DNA of 62,976 nt, from positions 1 to 62,976 of the forward strand of contig NZ_JAMFLI010000014.1 in NCBI RefSeq assembly GCF_023502145.1, given 5' to 3'. Positions 43,307 through 53,044 of this stretch are shown one piece after another. This DNA is from Craterilacuibacter sp. RT1T. Lineage in GTDB: Bacteria; Pseudomonadota; Gammaproteobacteria; Burkholderiales; Chromobacteriaceae. Every line of letters begins with the position of its first letter. The first letter of the stretch is position 1. The notes below the pieces were generated by a model. That model was given only the letters and a program-made list of their open reading frames with translations. It searched no databases and was not told the origin of the DNA. A program made the translations under genes and the position numbers.

Positions 43307-45340
43307 ATGAGTAAGCGTAAGGTTTGGCCGCAGTTGGGTCTGCTCGGCATGCTGGCGTGTACGCCCCTGACGGCAAGCTACGCGGCAGATAGTCATGATC
43401 AGGGCAATTTGCTGGCCGGTTCACTTGAAGACCTGCTCGCCACCGAGGTGGTCGGCGCGAGCAAGAGCCGGCAGCTGATCGCCGAGGCGCCGGCCAATGT
43501 CACCATTATTACGGCCGAGGACATCCGCCGTTACGGCTACCGCACGCTGGCGCAGGCCTTGTCGCGCGTGGCCGGGCTGCAGGTTTCGGTCGGCTATCAG
43601 ACGGCGAGCGTCGCCTCGCGCGGCAGCAGCGCCAACCAATTCTACGACTGGAACAGTCGGCTGTTGCTGATGATTGATGGCCACCGCATGAATGACGGGC
43701 TGTTTGATCAGGCGCTACTCTCCTACGACAGCATCGTCGACCTGCAGACGGTCGAACGCATCGAATTCATCAAGGGGCCAGGGGCGGCTATGTACGGCGG
43801 TAACGCCTTGTTCGGCGTGGTCAACGTGATCACCAAGCGCGGCAAGGCGGTCGACGGGGCCGAGCTGTGGGCGCGCGGCTCTCGCGGCGAAGGTTCGGCC
43901 GGCGGGCTTGCCGGCGGGGTGCTGCCCGGCGGCCAACAGTGGCTGTTTTCGGCTTCGCGCGAACAGCAGCCTCGGCTATCCACCCAGGTACTAGGTAATG
44001 TGCAGCCTGGTCTCGGCCTGTTTGACAACCATTATTCGGCTGGGCAAAGCAAGGACAGTTTGTTTGCCAAGCTCGACGGCGCCAACTACTCGCTGGTCGC
44101 GGCGGCGTCGCGATGGCAGCTGGACGTGGCTCGCTTGCAGAGGCCGCACTTTGCCATGCCTGAACATGCCCTTAATGCCACCCAAGAGGGCGAGCAGTAC
44201 CTGCTCGGCGGGCAGGGCAGGTGGGCGCTGGGCGAGCAGACCGAGCTGACCGCGCTGTTCAACGTGGCCCGCCACCGCATCCGCATGGATCAGAGGGGTG
44301 GTTTTCTACATCCCGCCGCCCCGCAGATGCGTGCATCCATGCGTGACGGCAACACCTGGAACGGTGCCGAGCTGAGGCTGACAAGTGAGGCCTTCGCCGG
44401 CCAGCGCTGGGTGGGCGGGCTCGAGTGGCGCAAGGATCATCCACGCGCGCGGCACGAACAATGGGTGGTTTCCGACGGCTTTCAGCTTGAAACCTCAGGG
44501 CAGGGCGGGCGCAGCAGTATCGGCGTATACGTGCAGGACGAGCTCACCTTGGCCGACAACTGGTTGCTGACGCTCGGCGGCCGCGTCGACAAGGTCAGCC
44601 ACTACGGCGCGCAAGCGTCACCACGGGCAGCGCTGATCTACACCCCGTCCGCGTCGACCACCGTCAAGCTGATGCATGGCGAGGCATTTCGCTCGCCTAA
44701 CCAGTACGAGTATGACGACACCTTCCTGGTCAACGGGAACCCGGGGCCTTACGCCGGCCAGCGCCCCGGATTGGAGAAAGCGAGCAACGACGAACTGCTG
44801 ATCGAATACCGCAGCGGTTTTTTCAGCGGCACGGCATCGGTTTACCACAGCCGCATCCGCGACATGATCACCTTCTTGCCCCTATGGGAAGACCCTAGCC
44901 AGTGGCACACCGAGAACCTGGGCCCAGTAACCACCCGCGGCGTGGAGCTGTCTGCCACCTGGCGCGATCCGCAAGGCGCGGGCGCTTACGCCAGCGTCAG
45001 TCAGCAACGCAGCCGCGACCAAGCGGGCCGGTGGCCGGGCAACACGGCCGAGTGGACTGCGAGTGCCGGCGTCGACGCGCGCTGGTTCGGCAAGCGGCTG
45101 GAGGCAGCGCTGGAGTGGCAGGCGATGTCGGCGCGCCGCACGATGGACCAGACAGCACCGCGCCTGCCCGGTTACTGCGTAGCTAACCTGAATGTGCTGG
45201 CTCGACCGTGGAGCAAGCAGATCGAGTTGAACTTGCAGGTGCTCAACCTGTTCGACCGCGACTTCCTTTTGCCAGCCATGGGCAGCGCGCTGGGTGCGCG
45301 CGGGCGTGAAGCCTGGCTGGGGCTGCGCTACACGCTGTGA
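43307..45340 (+). CDS. TonB-dependent outer-membrane receptor, copy 1
   Basis: A 677-residue receptor. A signal peptide ends at SYA/AD near residue 28. The plug domain runs from about residue 40 (SLEDLLATEVVGASKSRQLI) through VERIEFIKGPGAAMYGGNAL and VVNVITKRG. A 22-strand barrel follows, ending in the usual aromatic/Leu-rich strand REAWLGLRYTL. Receptors with this LEDLL-EV-SK N-terminus often accompany YfiR and GGDEF genes. No clear TonB box is visible. The ATG at MSKRKVWPQL was chosen for the signal peptide; GGAG lies farther upstream, so the start is not certain. It is followed 58 bases later by a paralogous receptor. The ligand is unknown. Confidence 0.88.
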   Translation: MSKRKVWPQLGLLGMLACTPLTASYAADSHDQGNLLAGSLEDLLATEVVGASKSRQLIAEAPANVTIITAEDIRRYGYRTLAQALSRVAGLQVSVGYQTASVASRGSSANQFYDWNSRLLLMIDGHRMNDGLFDQALLSYDSIVDLQTVERIEFIKGPGAAMYGGNALFGVVNVITKRGKAVDGAELWARGSRGEGSAGGLAGGVLPGGQQWLFSASREQQPRLSTQVLGNVQPGLGLFDNHYSAGQSKDSLFAKLDGANYSLVAAASRWQLDVARLQRPHFAMPEHALNATQEGEQYLLGGQGRWALGEQTELTALFNVARHRIRMDQRGGFLHPAAPQMRASMRDGNTWNGAELRLTSEAFAGQRWVGGLEWRKDHPRARHEQWVVSDGFQLETSGQGGRSSIGVYVQDELTLADNWLLTLGGRVDKVSHYGAQASPRAALIYTPSASTTVKLMHGEAFRSPNQYEYDDTFLVNGNPGPYAGQRPGLEKASNDELLIEYRSGFFSGTASVYHSRIRDMITFLPLWEDPSQWHTENLGPVTTRGVELSATWRDPQGAGAYASVSQQRSRDQAGRWPGNTAEWTASAGVDARWFGKRLEAALEWQAMSARRTMDQTAPRLPGYCVANLNVLARPWSKQIELNLQVLNLFDRDFLLPAMGSALGARGREAWLGLRYTL

Positions 45341-45398
45341 GAAGGATCCGATCCAACCGTCTGCCCATCGGAAGGGCTGCAAGTATTGAGGTTTTGCC

Positions 45399-47399
45399 GT
45401 GTACCTGAAACCCCACCTGAGTGCAATGTTGTCCATGTTGCTGGTGCCTGTGGCTGGCGCTACCGACCTGGCCGGACAGTCGCTCGAAGACCTGCTCGCG
45501 ACCGAGGTGGTCGGCGCAAGCAAGAGCCGGCAGCTGATCGCCGAGGCGCCGGCCAACGTTACCGTGATTACCGCCGAGGAGATCCGCCGCTATGGTTACC
45601 GGACGATTGCGGACGCGCTGGTGCGGGTGCCGGGCGTGTTCGTCGGGCATGTGTCGAGCGGTTCGACGTTGGCCCTGCGTGGCAGCAGCGCCAACCAGCG
45701 GCTCGACTGGGGCGCTCGCATCCTGCTGATGGTTGATGGACACCGCGTCAATGACGGCATGTACGACCAGGCCCTGCTGGGTTACGACAGCTTGGTCGAT
45801 ATCGAGGCGGTCGAGCGCATCGAATTCATCAAGGGGCCGGGCTCGACGCTGTACGGCGGCAATGCTTTGTACGGCGTGGTCAACGTGATCACCCGCCGCG
45901 GGCGGGCGACCGAAGGCGGGACGGTATGGTCGCAGGCGACGCCGGGCGCAGTTTCCTTGGGTGCTACGCTGGGTTGGAGCTCGCCGGGAGGTGCCGAATG
46001 GCGATTGTCGGGCGCTCGTCGGGGTAACCCAGCGCGGGACAGCCGGATCGACGGTCAATGGTGGGACGGGGTTGGGCGCGCCAGCAACCTCGAGGACTTT
46101 TCCGAATATAACGAGCAAGTGTCGTTGACGATGGATGCCGGTCAATACCGGCTGGTGGCGCTGGCGTCGCGCAGGCACCGGGATTCGCATGGCACCTTGC
46201 TGGCCGAGTCGGATGGCGATAGTTATCCCTATTCAACCACCGGCTCCAGCCGGCAATACTTGCTGGGTGGCTCGGGGCGCTGGGCGCTGGGTGAGCAGAG
46301 TGAGTTGGCCGCGCTGTTTAGTGTCGGCGAGGGATCCCGTGCGTATGTAGAAAAAAGTGAAACGTTGCCATGGCAACCGGATGAAGGTGAACTCCTGCCG
46401 GGCCACCAGCCTATTTTGATGCCATGGCGGGTATCGTCACGCTGGAGCGGCGGTGAGCTCCGCTTGACCAGCGAAGCATTCGATCGGCAGCGCCTAAGTG
46501 TAGGAGTAGAGTGGCGGCGCGATTTCTGGCGCGATTACAGTGACCGCTACTGGGAAAACGGGGTGGAGTTTTATCCCAGGGCATCTAGTTCGGCGCGCGA
46601 CAGCGTCGGGGTATATCTGCAGGATGAGGTCGCACTGGCCGAAAGCTGGGCGCTGACGGTAGGGGGGCGTCTGGACAAGGTGACAGGCTATGCACGCGAA
46701 TTATCGCCCAGGCTTGCGCTGGTCTGGGCGCCAAGTGCTTCTAGCACGGTCAAGCTGATCCACGCCGAGGCTTTCCGTCCGCCGAACGCCTATGAATACG
46801 ACTCGACCCTGAGCGAGGGCGGCCAAGCGTTGCCTATGCCGAAGCCTGGGCTGGAGCGGGTCAAGAGCAATGAGTTGTTGTTCGAGTACCGGCAAGGCAT
46901 GTTTTCCGGCAGTGCTGCACTGTTTGCAAACCGCAACGAAGGCATGATCACCGCGTTAGATGGCTTGTCTTCGTTCAACCAGGCGCCGGTGAAAACGCGC
47001 GGTATCGAACTTGCCGCCAGCTGGCGGTCCGCGTCGGGGGTGGGCGGCTACGCCAACCTTGCTAGGCAGAAGAGCCGGGACGCGGCGGGTAGCCAGCCCT
47101 CCACCACGCCCGAGTGGGTGGCCAGCGCAGGGCTTGACGCGCAGACGGAGGATGGGCGCTATCAGGGCGCGATCGAGTGGCAGGCGGTTTCGGCCAGGCA
47201 CTCCGTTGTCACGGTCGAACGCGCGGGGGGCTTTGGCGTCGCCAATATGTATTTGACTGCCCGGCCATGGCTCAAGGGCCCTGAATTTAGCCTGCAAGTA
47301 TTGAACCTGACCGGACGGGATTACCAGCGCTTGTCGCAAGATACGCTGGAGGATGCATCTGGCCGTACCGTTTGGTTGGGGGTCCGCTATACGCCATGA
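45399..47399 (+). CDS. TonB-dependent outer-membrane receptor, copy 2
   Basis: A 666-residue paralogue of the preceding receptor. The signal peptide ends at VAGA/TD. The plug start SLEDLLATEVVGASKSRQLI is identical to that of copy 1, while barrel loops differ widely (for example a SYPYSTTGSSRQYLLGG segment). The GTG start follows GAGG by six bases. Its stop overlaps the start of the YfiR-like gene (ATGA), so the receptor and periplasmic protein are translationally coupled. Near-identity of the plug with divergent loops suggests duplication followed by conversion and ligand drift. Confidence 0.88.
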   Translation: MYLKPHLSAMLSMLLVPVAGATDLAGQSLEDLLATEVVGASKSRQLIAEAPANVTVITAEEIRRYGYRTIADALVRVPGVFVGHVSSGSTLALRGSSANQRLDWGARILLMVDGHRVNDGMYDQALLGYDSLVDIEAVERIEFIKGPGSTLYGGNALYGVVNVITRRGRATEGGTVWSQATPGAVSLGATLGWSSPGGAEWRLSGARRGNPARDSRIDGQWWDGVGRASNLEDFSEYNEQVSLTMDAGQYRLVALASRRHRDSHGTLLAESDGDSYPYSTTGSSRQYLLGGSGRWALGEQSELAALFSVGEGSRAYVEKSETLPWQPDEGELLPGHQPILMPWRVSSRWSGGELRLTSEAFDRQRLSVGVEWRRDFWRDYSDRYWENGVEFYPRASSSARDSVGVYLQDEVALAESWALTVGGRLDKVTGYARELSPRLALVWAPSASSTVKLIHAEAFRPPNAYEYDSTLSEGGQALPMPKPGLERVKSNELLFEYRQGMFSGSAALFANRNEGMITALDGLSSFNQAPVKTRGIELAASWRSASGVGGYANLARQKSRDAAGSQPSTTPEWVASAGLDAQTEDGRYQGAIEWQAVSARHSVVTVERAGGFGVANMYLTARPWLKGPEFSLQVLNLTGRDYQRLSQDTLEDASGRTVWLGVRYTP

Positions 47400-47884
47400 C
47401 AAGGATAGGTTTAGCGCTGGTCACGTGCTGTGTACTGGCGGGTCCGGCTTGGGCCGGGGATGCCGGGCACAAGGCCGTGTTCGTGCAGAAACTGCTCGAC
47501 TTCGTGCAGTGGCCTGAGGATGCCGGCACGTCCCGGCGGCTGTGCGCGGCAGTGCCTGACGAGGACTGGCCGGCATTTCGCGCGCTGGACGGGCAGGGTG
47601 GGCTCAAGGTGGTGCGTCTTGCGCGCGACGGTGCACTCGGCGGCTGCCAGGTGGTGTACCTGGGTCAGATGCCGGTAGCCGAGTTTACCCAGTGGGTGCG
47701 GCGCATCGAGCGCGAGCCGGTATTGAGCGTGTGCGAGAACTGGCGCTGCGCGCGTGACGGAGCCATGGTCGGGTTGGGAATGGAAAACAGCCGGCTATAT
47801 TTCGAAGCCAACAGCGGGGCGATCAGTCGCGCCGGTCTGCGTGTCGGTGCCCGCCTGCTCAGGCTGGCGCGCACCGTGTATTGA
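47396..47884 (+). CDS. YfiR-family periplasmic regulator (DUF4154)
   Basis: A 162-residue secreted protein with a cleavable signal peptide (to about AWA/GD, residue 20). The mature part has KAVFVQKLLDFVQWPED, equivalent to the F-T-x-F-x-x-W-P start of DUF4154, and GAMVGLGMENSRLYFEANSG near the end. Four Cys (50, 84, 113, 118) form two likely disulfide pairs, as in redox-sensing YfiR. YfiR holds the diguanylate cyclase YfiN off in the periplasm until released by an outer-membrane partner. Here the upstream partners are TonB-dependent receptors, and a cyclase gene follows 9 bases later. Confidence 0.85.
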   Translation: MTRIGLALVTCCVLAGPAWAGDAGHKAVFVQKLLDFVQWPEDAGTSRRLCAAVPDEDWPAFRALDGQGGLKVVRLARDGALGGCQVVYLGQMPVAEFTQWVRRIEREPVLSVCENWRCARDGAMVGLGMENSRLYFEANSGAISRAGLRVGARLLRLARTVY

Positions 47885-47893
47885 GGAGGGCTT

Positions 47894-49840
47894 GTGCGTC
47901 AGCTCCGTGTTTACCGGCATCTGAGCGTCAGTGGCAAGCTGCAGCTGATTGGCCTGGTGTCGCTGGTGTTTAGTATTGTCTTGTCGACGGCGTGGTTGCT
48001 AGTCAATGACTACCGGATGTCGAACGCGCTGGTGCGCCAAGCGATCGAGACCGAGGCGCGCATTGTCGCCGACAACGTTGCCGTGCCCTTGCACTTTGAC
48101 GACCAAGAGGCTGCGGCAGAAACGCTCGCGGCGCTGCGTGCATCGCCAGCCGTAACTCGGGCGCAACTGCTGTTGCCTGGGGGGCGCTTGTTTGCCGAGT
48201 ATCACTCGGAGACTCATGCTGCCACCTCCGATAGTCATTCGCGGATCGATGCCCCCGTTCGACTGAAGGCGCGCGCGCTGGGTGTACTTCGCATCGACTA
48301 CGACGTTTCCAGCTTTGCGGCGCAATGGCTGCAGAAAGCGGCGGTCGCCGTCGCGGTCGCGCTGCTGGCCATACTGGGTGCATTTTTCATGATGCGCCGT
48401 CTGCTATGCGACATCGTCGCGCCGATTTCCCAACTCAGCTCGCTGATGGAAAAGGTGGCGCTCAGCCAGGACTATTCGCTACGCGCTCAGGTGCTGTGCG
48501 ACGATGAACTCGGGCAATTGGCCCGCCGTCTCGACGAAATGCTAACGACCATCGGTGCCTACCGCGAAGCGGAGTTGCGCCGCGCCGAACAACAGCTCAG
48601 TCAGAGCGAGGAGCGCTACAACAAGTTGGTCGAGAGCGTGCCGGTGGGGGTCGTGCAATTCGATGAGACCGGCCGACTGGTGTTTGCCAACCGCATGTTC
48701 AGGCAGATGGTGGGCGAGGCCGAACACGGAACGCTCGATTTCGTTCATCCGCATAGCCGGCGCGAAGCCGGACGCATGCTTGAGGCCGTGCTGGACGGCT
48801 GCCACGAGCACGCGCTCGAGGTTCGCCTTAATGACCGGGACGATGCCGAGGTGTGGGTGTCGGTCGAGGCGAGCCCCCTGTATGTGTCCGATGGCCGGGC
48901 CGGTGGTGCCGTGGCGACCCTGCTCGACGTGACCGAGCGCCGACAAAGGGACGCCGATTTGAGGTTGGCGGCCAGCGTGTTCGAGGCCTCGCACGAGGCG
49001 ATTGTGATTACCGATGCGCAAGGGCTGATTATTTCGACCAACCGCGCCTTTAGCCGGATCACCGAGTACAGCGCTAACGAGGTGCTGGGACGTAAACCAT
49101 CGCTGTTGAGCGCCGGTTCTACCCCGCCCGAGGTTTATATCGAGATGTGGCAACAGTTGTGTCAGGCCGGCGTCTGGAATGGCGAGTTGCTTAACCGGCG
49201 AAAGAGCGGGGCGACTTACCCGTCCTGGGTGTCTATTGCGACCGTTAGTGATACGGCTGGTCAAACCTGTAACTACATCAGCTTGTCGCGCGATATCACC
49301 GGCATCAAAGAAGAAAACCAGCGCATTCAGCATCTGGCGCATTACGATGGCCTGACCGGTCTGCCCAATCGCACCTTGTTCTATGACCGTGCGCGGGTTG
49401 CGCTTGCGCGTGCCCAGCGCGACGGCTTGGGTTTTGCCGTGCTGTTTGTCGATCTGGATCGCTTTAAGTGGGTGAATGATACCTTGGGGCACGCCGTTGG
49501 TGATGCCTTGCTGCGGGAAGTGGCCCGCAGGCTGGAGGCCGGAGTGCGCGCCAGTGATACGGTATCGCGTTTTGGTGGCGACGAGTTTGTGTTGCTGCTC
49601 TCTGCCGTGCAGGCCGAAGAAGCTGCCGCAATAGCCAACAAACTCTTGACCGAAGTGGGCGGGGAAGCCCTATGCGGCGGGCACGTTTTGCATATTACGC
49701 CGAGTATCGGCCTGTCTTTGTGGTCGTTGCAGACGCAGGACCTGGATAGCCTGATCCGCGAGGCGGATGAGGCGATGTATCTGGCCAAACGCGGTGGCCG
49801 CAATCAGGTTTGCATCTACAGGGATGGTGTGCAGGCTTAG
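47894..49840 (+). CDS. Membrane diguanylate cyclase (HAMP-PAS-PAS-GGDEF)
   Basis: A 648-residue inner-membrane enzyme that should make cyclic di-GMP. Helix 1 is near residues 16-37. A periplasmic CHASE8-like segment extends to about 145, and helix 2 lies near 148-170. HAMP follows at about 172-225. Two PAS domains occupy roughly 240-345 (RYNKLVESVPVGVVQFDETG) and 355-470 (SVFEASHEAIVITDAQGLII). The GGDEF domain has an intact G561-GDEF565 and an RxxD inhibition site at 552-555. The layout resembles YfiN plus added PAS domains. It begins with GTG after GAGGAGG and follows the YfiR gene by 9 bases, so control by that protein is expected. Confidence 0.92.
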   Translation: MRQLRVYRHLSVSGKLQLIGLVSLVFSIVLSTAWLLVNDYRMSNALVRQAIETEARIVADNVAVPLHFDDQEAAAETLAALRASPAVTRAQLLLPGGRLFAEYHSETHAATSDSHSRIDAPVRLKARALGVLRIDYDVSSFAAQWLQKAAVAVAVALLAILGAFFMMRRLLCDIVAPISQLSSLMEKVALSQDYSLRAQVLCDDELGQLARRLDEMLTTIGAYREAELRRAEQQLSQSEERYNKLVESVPVGVVQFDETGRLVFANRMFRQMVGEAEHGTLDFVHPHSRREAGRMLEAVLDGCHEHALEVRLNDRDDAEVWVSVEASPLYVSDGRAGGAVATLLDVTERRQRDADLRLAASVFEASHEAIVITDAQGLIISTNRAFSRITEYSANEVLGRKPSLLSAGSTPPEVYIEMWQQLCQAGVWNGELLNRRKSGATYPSWVSIATVSDTAGQTCNYISLSRDITGIKEENQRIQHLAHYDGLTGLPNRTLFYDRARVALARAQRDGLGFAVLFVDLDRFKWVNDTLGHAVGDALLREVARRLEAGVRASDTVSRFGGDEFVLLLSAVQAEEAAAIANKLLTEVGGEALCGGHVLHITPSIGLSLWSLQTQDLDSLIREADEAMYLAKRGGRNQVCIYRDGVQA

Positions 49841-49913
49841 GCTCGCCGCCAGCCTCTCCAGCCAGGATAGCGGCGGCAACGGGGTATGCCCGCCTGCGCC
49901 GCCCGGATAAGCA

Positions 49914-51968
49914 TCAGCGCGCGGGCGACAGACCCTGCTGTGAGTGCTTGATGACGGGTTCTTTTTTACCGATCATCTGCGCCGATGAGGACGGCGCACT
50001 GAAATGGGCGGCCTTGCCCAGAAATGCGAAGCAACTCTCCAGCCGTGCCTTTTCATTGGCCGACAACTGTGCGGCGTAATTGAGTGCCAGCATGGTTTGT
50101 TGTTCTACCTCTTTCTGCCAGACAATCTTGCCTTTCAGGCGCAAAGGCTGCTGATTGCGGTAGTCATCCAGATTGGCAAACGGGGTCATGATTTCCAGTT
50201 GTACATCGCCATCAGGCTGTATCAGCGGTGTGGGAAGACGCAGCTTCATGCCGGACAGCGACAGGTCGGTGCTGATGCATTCCAGTTGCTGCTGGCGATG
50301 GTTAAGCTTGACCAGTAGTTTGTTGTCGGCCCGAGGCTTGGCGCGCTGCTCGCTGACCGGCAGTAGCGCTTCCGGCTCGCGTTCAAACTCGAAGCTGGCC
50401 AGCAGATCGCGCAATTTTTGGGTGACCTCGTACAAGTCGTGGCTGATCAAGCCGGTGGTGTGTACGCGTGCCGTACTTTGTTCCAGCGTGTCGTACAGGC
50501 CGGACAGGCGCATTTGCTGACGCAAGACGCACTCGTTTTGCTGATCGACCACATGGTGAATTTGGTGGGCAACCTGACGTGTGTCTTCGGCGCTTTGGGC
50601 GATGGCATCTATCGTTGCCAGCGTATTGGCTGACTGTGCCAACCCGCTTTGCGTGCTGCTGGCAATCGCATTGATGGCATGGCCACTCTCGGCCAGTAAA
50701 GTGGAAAAACGCTGGATGATGGCCATGATGTCATTGGTGGCGCTGGCGGTACGCTGAGCTAGATTGCGTACTTCATCGGCGACAACGGCAAAGCCACGCC
50801 CGGATTCGCCTGCGCGCGCAGCCTCGATGGCCGCATTGAGCGACAGAATATTGGTTTGCTCGGTGATATGGCGGATCACATCTACGATATTGCCTATCTC
50901 TTCGCCGGCTTGCGTGAGGGCTCTGACTTTATCCTCGGCCTCTTGTGTGCGCTCGCCGATTGTGCCCATTTCTGCCTGGCTGTTTTGTACCGCTTTTAGT
51001 CCATCTTGTGCGCGTCGCCGGGTTTCTTCGACCTGTGCGATCGCCTGATCGGACAATAGCTTCACTTCGCTGACGGCCGTTTGCACGGCCGTGGATGCGT
51101 CGTTCACCTCCCGCGCCTGTTCCGATTGGATGCGGTTGACGCCGACGATGTCGCTACTGATTTCGGATATCTGGTAGGAGGAGACGGCAATTTGCTGGCT
51201 GGCCTGATGGATATTGCGCAAATGCTGGGCCAGTTGCCTGACCATCTGCTCCAGGCTGCCCAGTATGCTATCGCTGTCGCCGCGCGTGTTTTCATGCGTT
51301 TGCAGGCGTCCATTTGCCACGGCGCGTACCAGTTGCTGGGCCATCGCCGGTTCGCCACCCATGATGGAAAACAGGCGTTTTCCCAGACGGATATTGCCGC
51401 CCAGTAGCAGCAGCAGGGCTAGCAGCGAGACACCACAGCTGGTGTAAATCAAATCGCGTATGCTGGCATCCGCTTGTGCGGTGTCCGCCGCGACTTTGGC
51501 GTCCAGCCTGCTGGCCAGTTGATCTAGCGTGCCGGCCAGACGAGCGGCGGCGGCATCAAATCCGGTTTCCGGCTGCTTCATTATGACATTGCCGGCTTCC
51601 CGCCCACTGTCGATATAAGCATGGGCCATGCGCTCGCCGGTGTTGTACAGCGGATCAATCAGTGCAGAAGCAGCGTGGATTTCGTTGGCGAGCGTCGTTT
51701 GTTGCTGGCCCAGTTGCTGCAATAGCGCTTTGGCGCGGTCGCGATGCTGGCGCGCATCGCTAAAATCTGCCACGCCGACGGCGGAAGCATCGGTTAAAAA
51801 TTGCTGAATCTGGACAACGTGAAAGCGTACATCCTTAAATGCCGCGATGGCGGTGCTGGTCTGGCGGTTGGCCGCCTCGGCTTCATTTAGATGGACGCTT
51901 TGTTGCGCCACCAGCAAAGCGCCCGCCAGAATGACGGCAGCAATCAACAGGGTTTGTCGCAAGAGCAA
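49914..51968 (-). CDS. Methyl-accepting chemotaxis protein with C-terminal PilZ domain
   Basis: A protein of about 684 residues. Helix 1 is at residues 4-22 and helix 2 at about 172-194, with a 150-residue helical periplasmic sensor between. The signalling hairpin is clear ([20 protein letters not shown] and [17 protein letters not shown]). The C-terminus carries a PilZ domain with R542-x3-R546 (RAKPR) and D568-x-S-x2-G573 (DLSLSG), the two c-di-GMP-binding motifs. It may link chemotaxis or motility to c-di-GMP made by the adjacent cyclase, with which it converges. No ATG is available: the frame opens at TTG, with SIFSLRT codons readable upstream, so the N-terminus is uncertain. Confidence 0.9.
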   Translation of the reverse strand: MLLRQTLLIAAVILAGALLVAQQSVHLNEAEAANRQTSTAIAAFKDVRFHVVQIQQFLTDASAVGVADFSDARQHRDRAKALLQQLGQQQTTLANEIHAASALIDPLYNTGERMAHAYIDSGREAGNVIMKQPETGFDAAAARLAGTLDQLASRLDAKVAADTAQADASIRDLIYTSCGVSLLALLLLLGGNIRLGKRLFSIMGGEPAMAQQLVRAVANGRLQTHENTRGDSDSILGSLEQMVRQLAQHLRNIHQASQQIAVSSYQISEISSDIVGVNRIQSEQAREVNDASTAVQTAVSEVKLLSDQAIAQVEETRRRAQDGLKAVQNSQAEMGTIGERTQEAEDKVRALTQAGEEIGNIVDVIRHITEQTNILSLNAAIEAARAGESGRGFAVVADEVRNLAQRTASATNDIMAIIQRFSTLLAESGHAINAIASSTQSGLAQSANTLATIDAIAQSAEDTRQVAHQIHHVVDQQNECVLRQQMRLSGLYDTLEQSTARVHTTGLISHDLYEVTQKLRDLLASFEFEREPEALLPVSEQRAKPRADNKLLVKLNHRQQQLECISTDLSLSGMKLRLPTPLIQPDGDVQLEIMTPFANLDDYRNQQPLRLKGKIVWQKEVEQQTMLALNYAAQLSANEKARLESCFAFLGKAAHFSAPSSSAQMIGKKEPVIKHSQQGLSPAR

Positions 51969-52016
51969 AGTACGCAGGGAAAATATGGACTGGCTTTCGG
52001 GATTTGAATGGGCTGT

Positions 52017-52901
52017 TTAGCCGCGGATTTTCTGGATCAGGCTGAAGCTCGCCAGTGTCAGTGCTCCAGCGATAATGCCGACCAGCGCATTAAGCAGGGT
52101 AGGCAGCATGAAAAACAGTTGCCCCTGCTGTTCGATTGCATGGTGTAAGGGGGTAATGCCGTGTACCAGAATGCCGCCGCCGACCAGGAACATGGCGATG
52201 GTGCCGACCACGGTCAGCGTTTTCATCAGCCAAGGGGCGGTCGCCAAAATGGCGCGCCCCAGGCTGCGCAGGCCAGGGCTTGGGCGTTGTAGCAGCCATA
52301 GTCCGCCATCATCCAGCTTGACGATGGCCGCTACCAGTCCGTATACCCCGATCGTCATCACCACTGCAATGGCGGCAAGCACCGCCAGTTGCTGGCTGAA
52401 GCTTGCGCCGGCCACGGTACCCAGCGAGATCACCACAATTTCGGCCGACAGGATAAAGTCGGTACGGATGGCCCCCTTGATCTTGTCCTTCTCCACCGCC
52501 AGCAAATCGGTGTCGGGTTGCGCCAGCGCAGCGGTAAGTTCAGCGGCGTGGCTTTGTTCTTCGGCCGGGTGCAGCATTTTGTGCGCCAGCTTTTCCACGC
52601 CTTCAAAGCAGAGAAACAGCCCGCCCAGCATTAAGAGCGGCGTGATGGCCCACGGTGCGAGCGCGCTGATGGCCAGCGCCAGCGGCACCAGAATCAGTTT
52701 GTTGATGAACGAGCCTTTGGCTACCGCCCACACTACCGGCAGCTCGCGCCGGGCATCTACGCCGGACACTTGCTGTGCATTCAGGGCCAGATCGTCGCCC
52801 AGTACCCCGGCGGTTTTTTTGGCGGCGACCTTGGTCATCAGCGCGACATCGTCGAGGATGCTGGCGATATCATCGAGCAGGATCAGTAGGCTGCTGGCCA
52901 T
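52017..52901 (-). CDS. DUF808 family membrane protein (YedI-like)
   Basis: A 294-residue membrane protein. It begins [20 protein letters not shown], then [20 protein letters not shown], which is the constant N-terminus of DUF808/YedI. It has about six helices in the second half and a conserved [10 protein letters not shown] segment. The function is unknown; family members are tied to membrane stress by name only. It lies between the acs terminator and the PilZ chemoreceptor on the same strand, 48 bases from the latter. Confidence 0.88.
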   Translation of the reverse strand: MASSLLILLDDIASILDDVALMTKVAAKKTAGVLGDDLALNAQQVSGVDARRELPVVWAVAKGSFINKLILVPLALAISALAPWAITPLLMLGGLFLCFEGVEKLAHKMLHPAEEQSHAAELTAALAQPDTDLLAVEKDKIKGAIRTDFILSAEIVVISLGTVAGASFSQQLAVLAAIAVVMTIGVYGLVAAIVKLDDGGLWLLQRPSPGLRSLGRAILATAPWLMKTLTVVGTIAMFLVGGGILVHGITPLHHAIEQQGQLFFMLPTLLNALVGIIAGALTLASFSLIQKIRG

Positions 52902-52987
52902 GAGGTACTCCGCACGGAGAAATAAAGCGCCATTTTAGCTGGCCACACCTGCTTTTGCTATTTGTTTGTCATTTAGCGGTGCGCCAT

Positions 52988-53018
52988 AAAAAATACCCGC
53001 ACCGAAAGGGTGCGGGTA
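52988..53018 (-). terminator. Intrinsic terminator of acs
   Basis: On the minus strand TACCCGCACC / GGTGCGGGTA form a 10-base stem with a short loop, followed by six T residues. It lies 27 bases after the acs stop. Confidence 0.92.
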
Positions 53019-53044
53019 GAGTCAGACCTCTGACAAAAAGGCGT

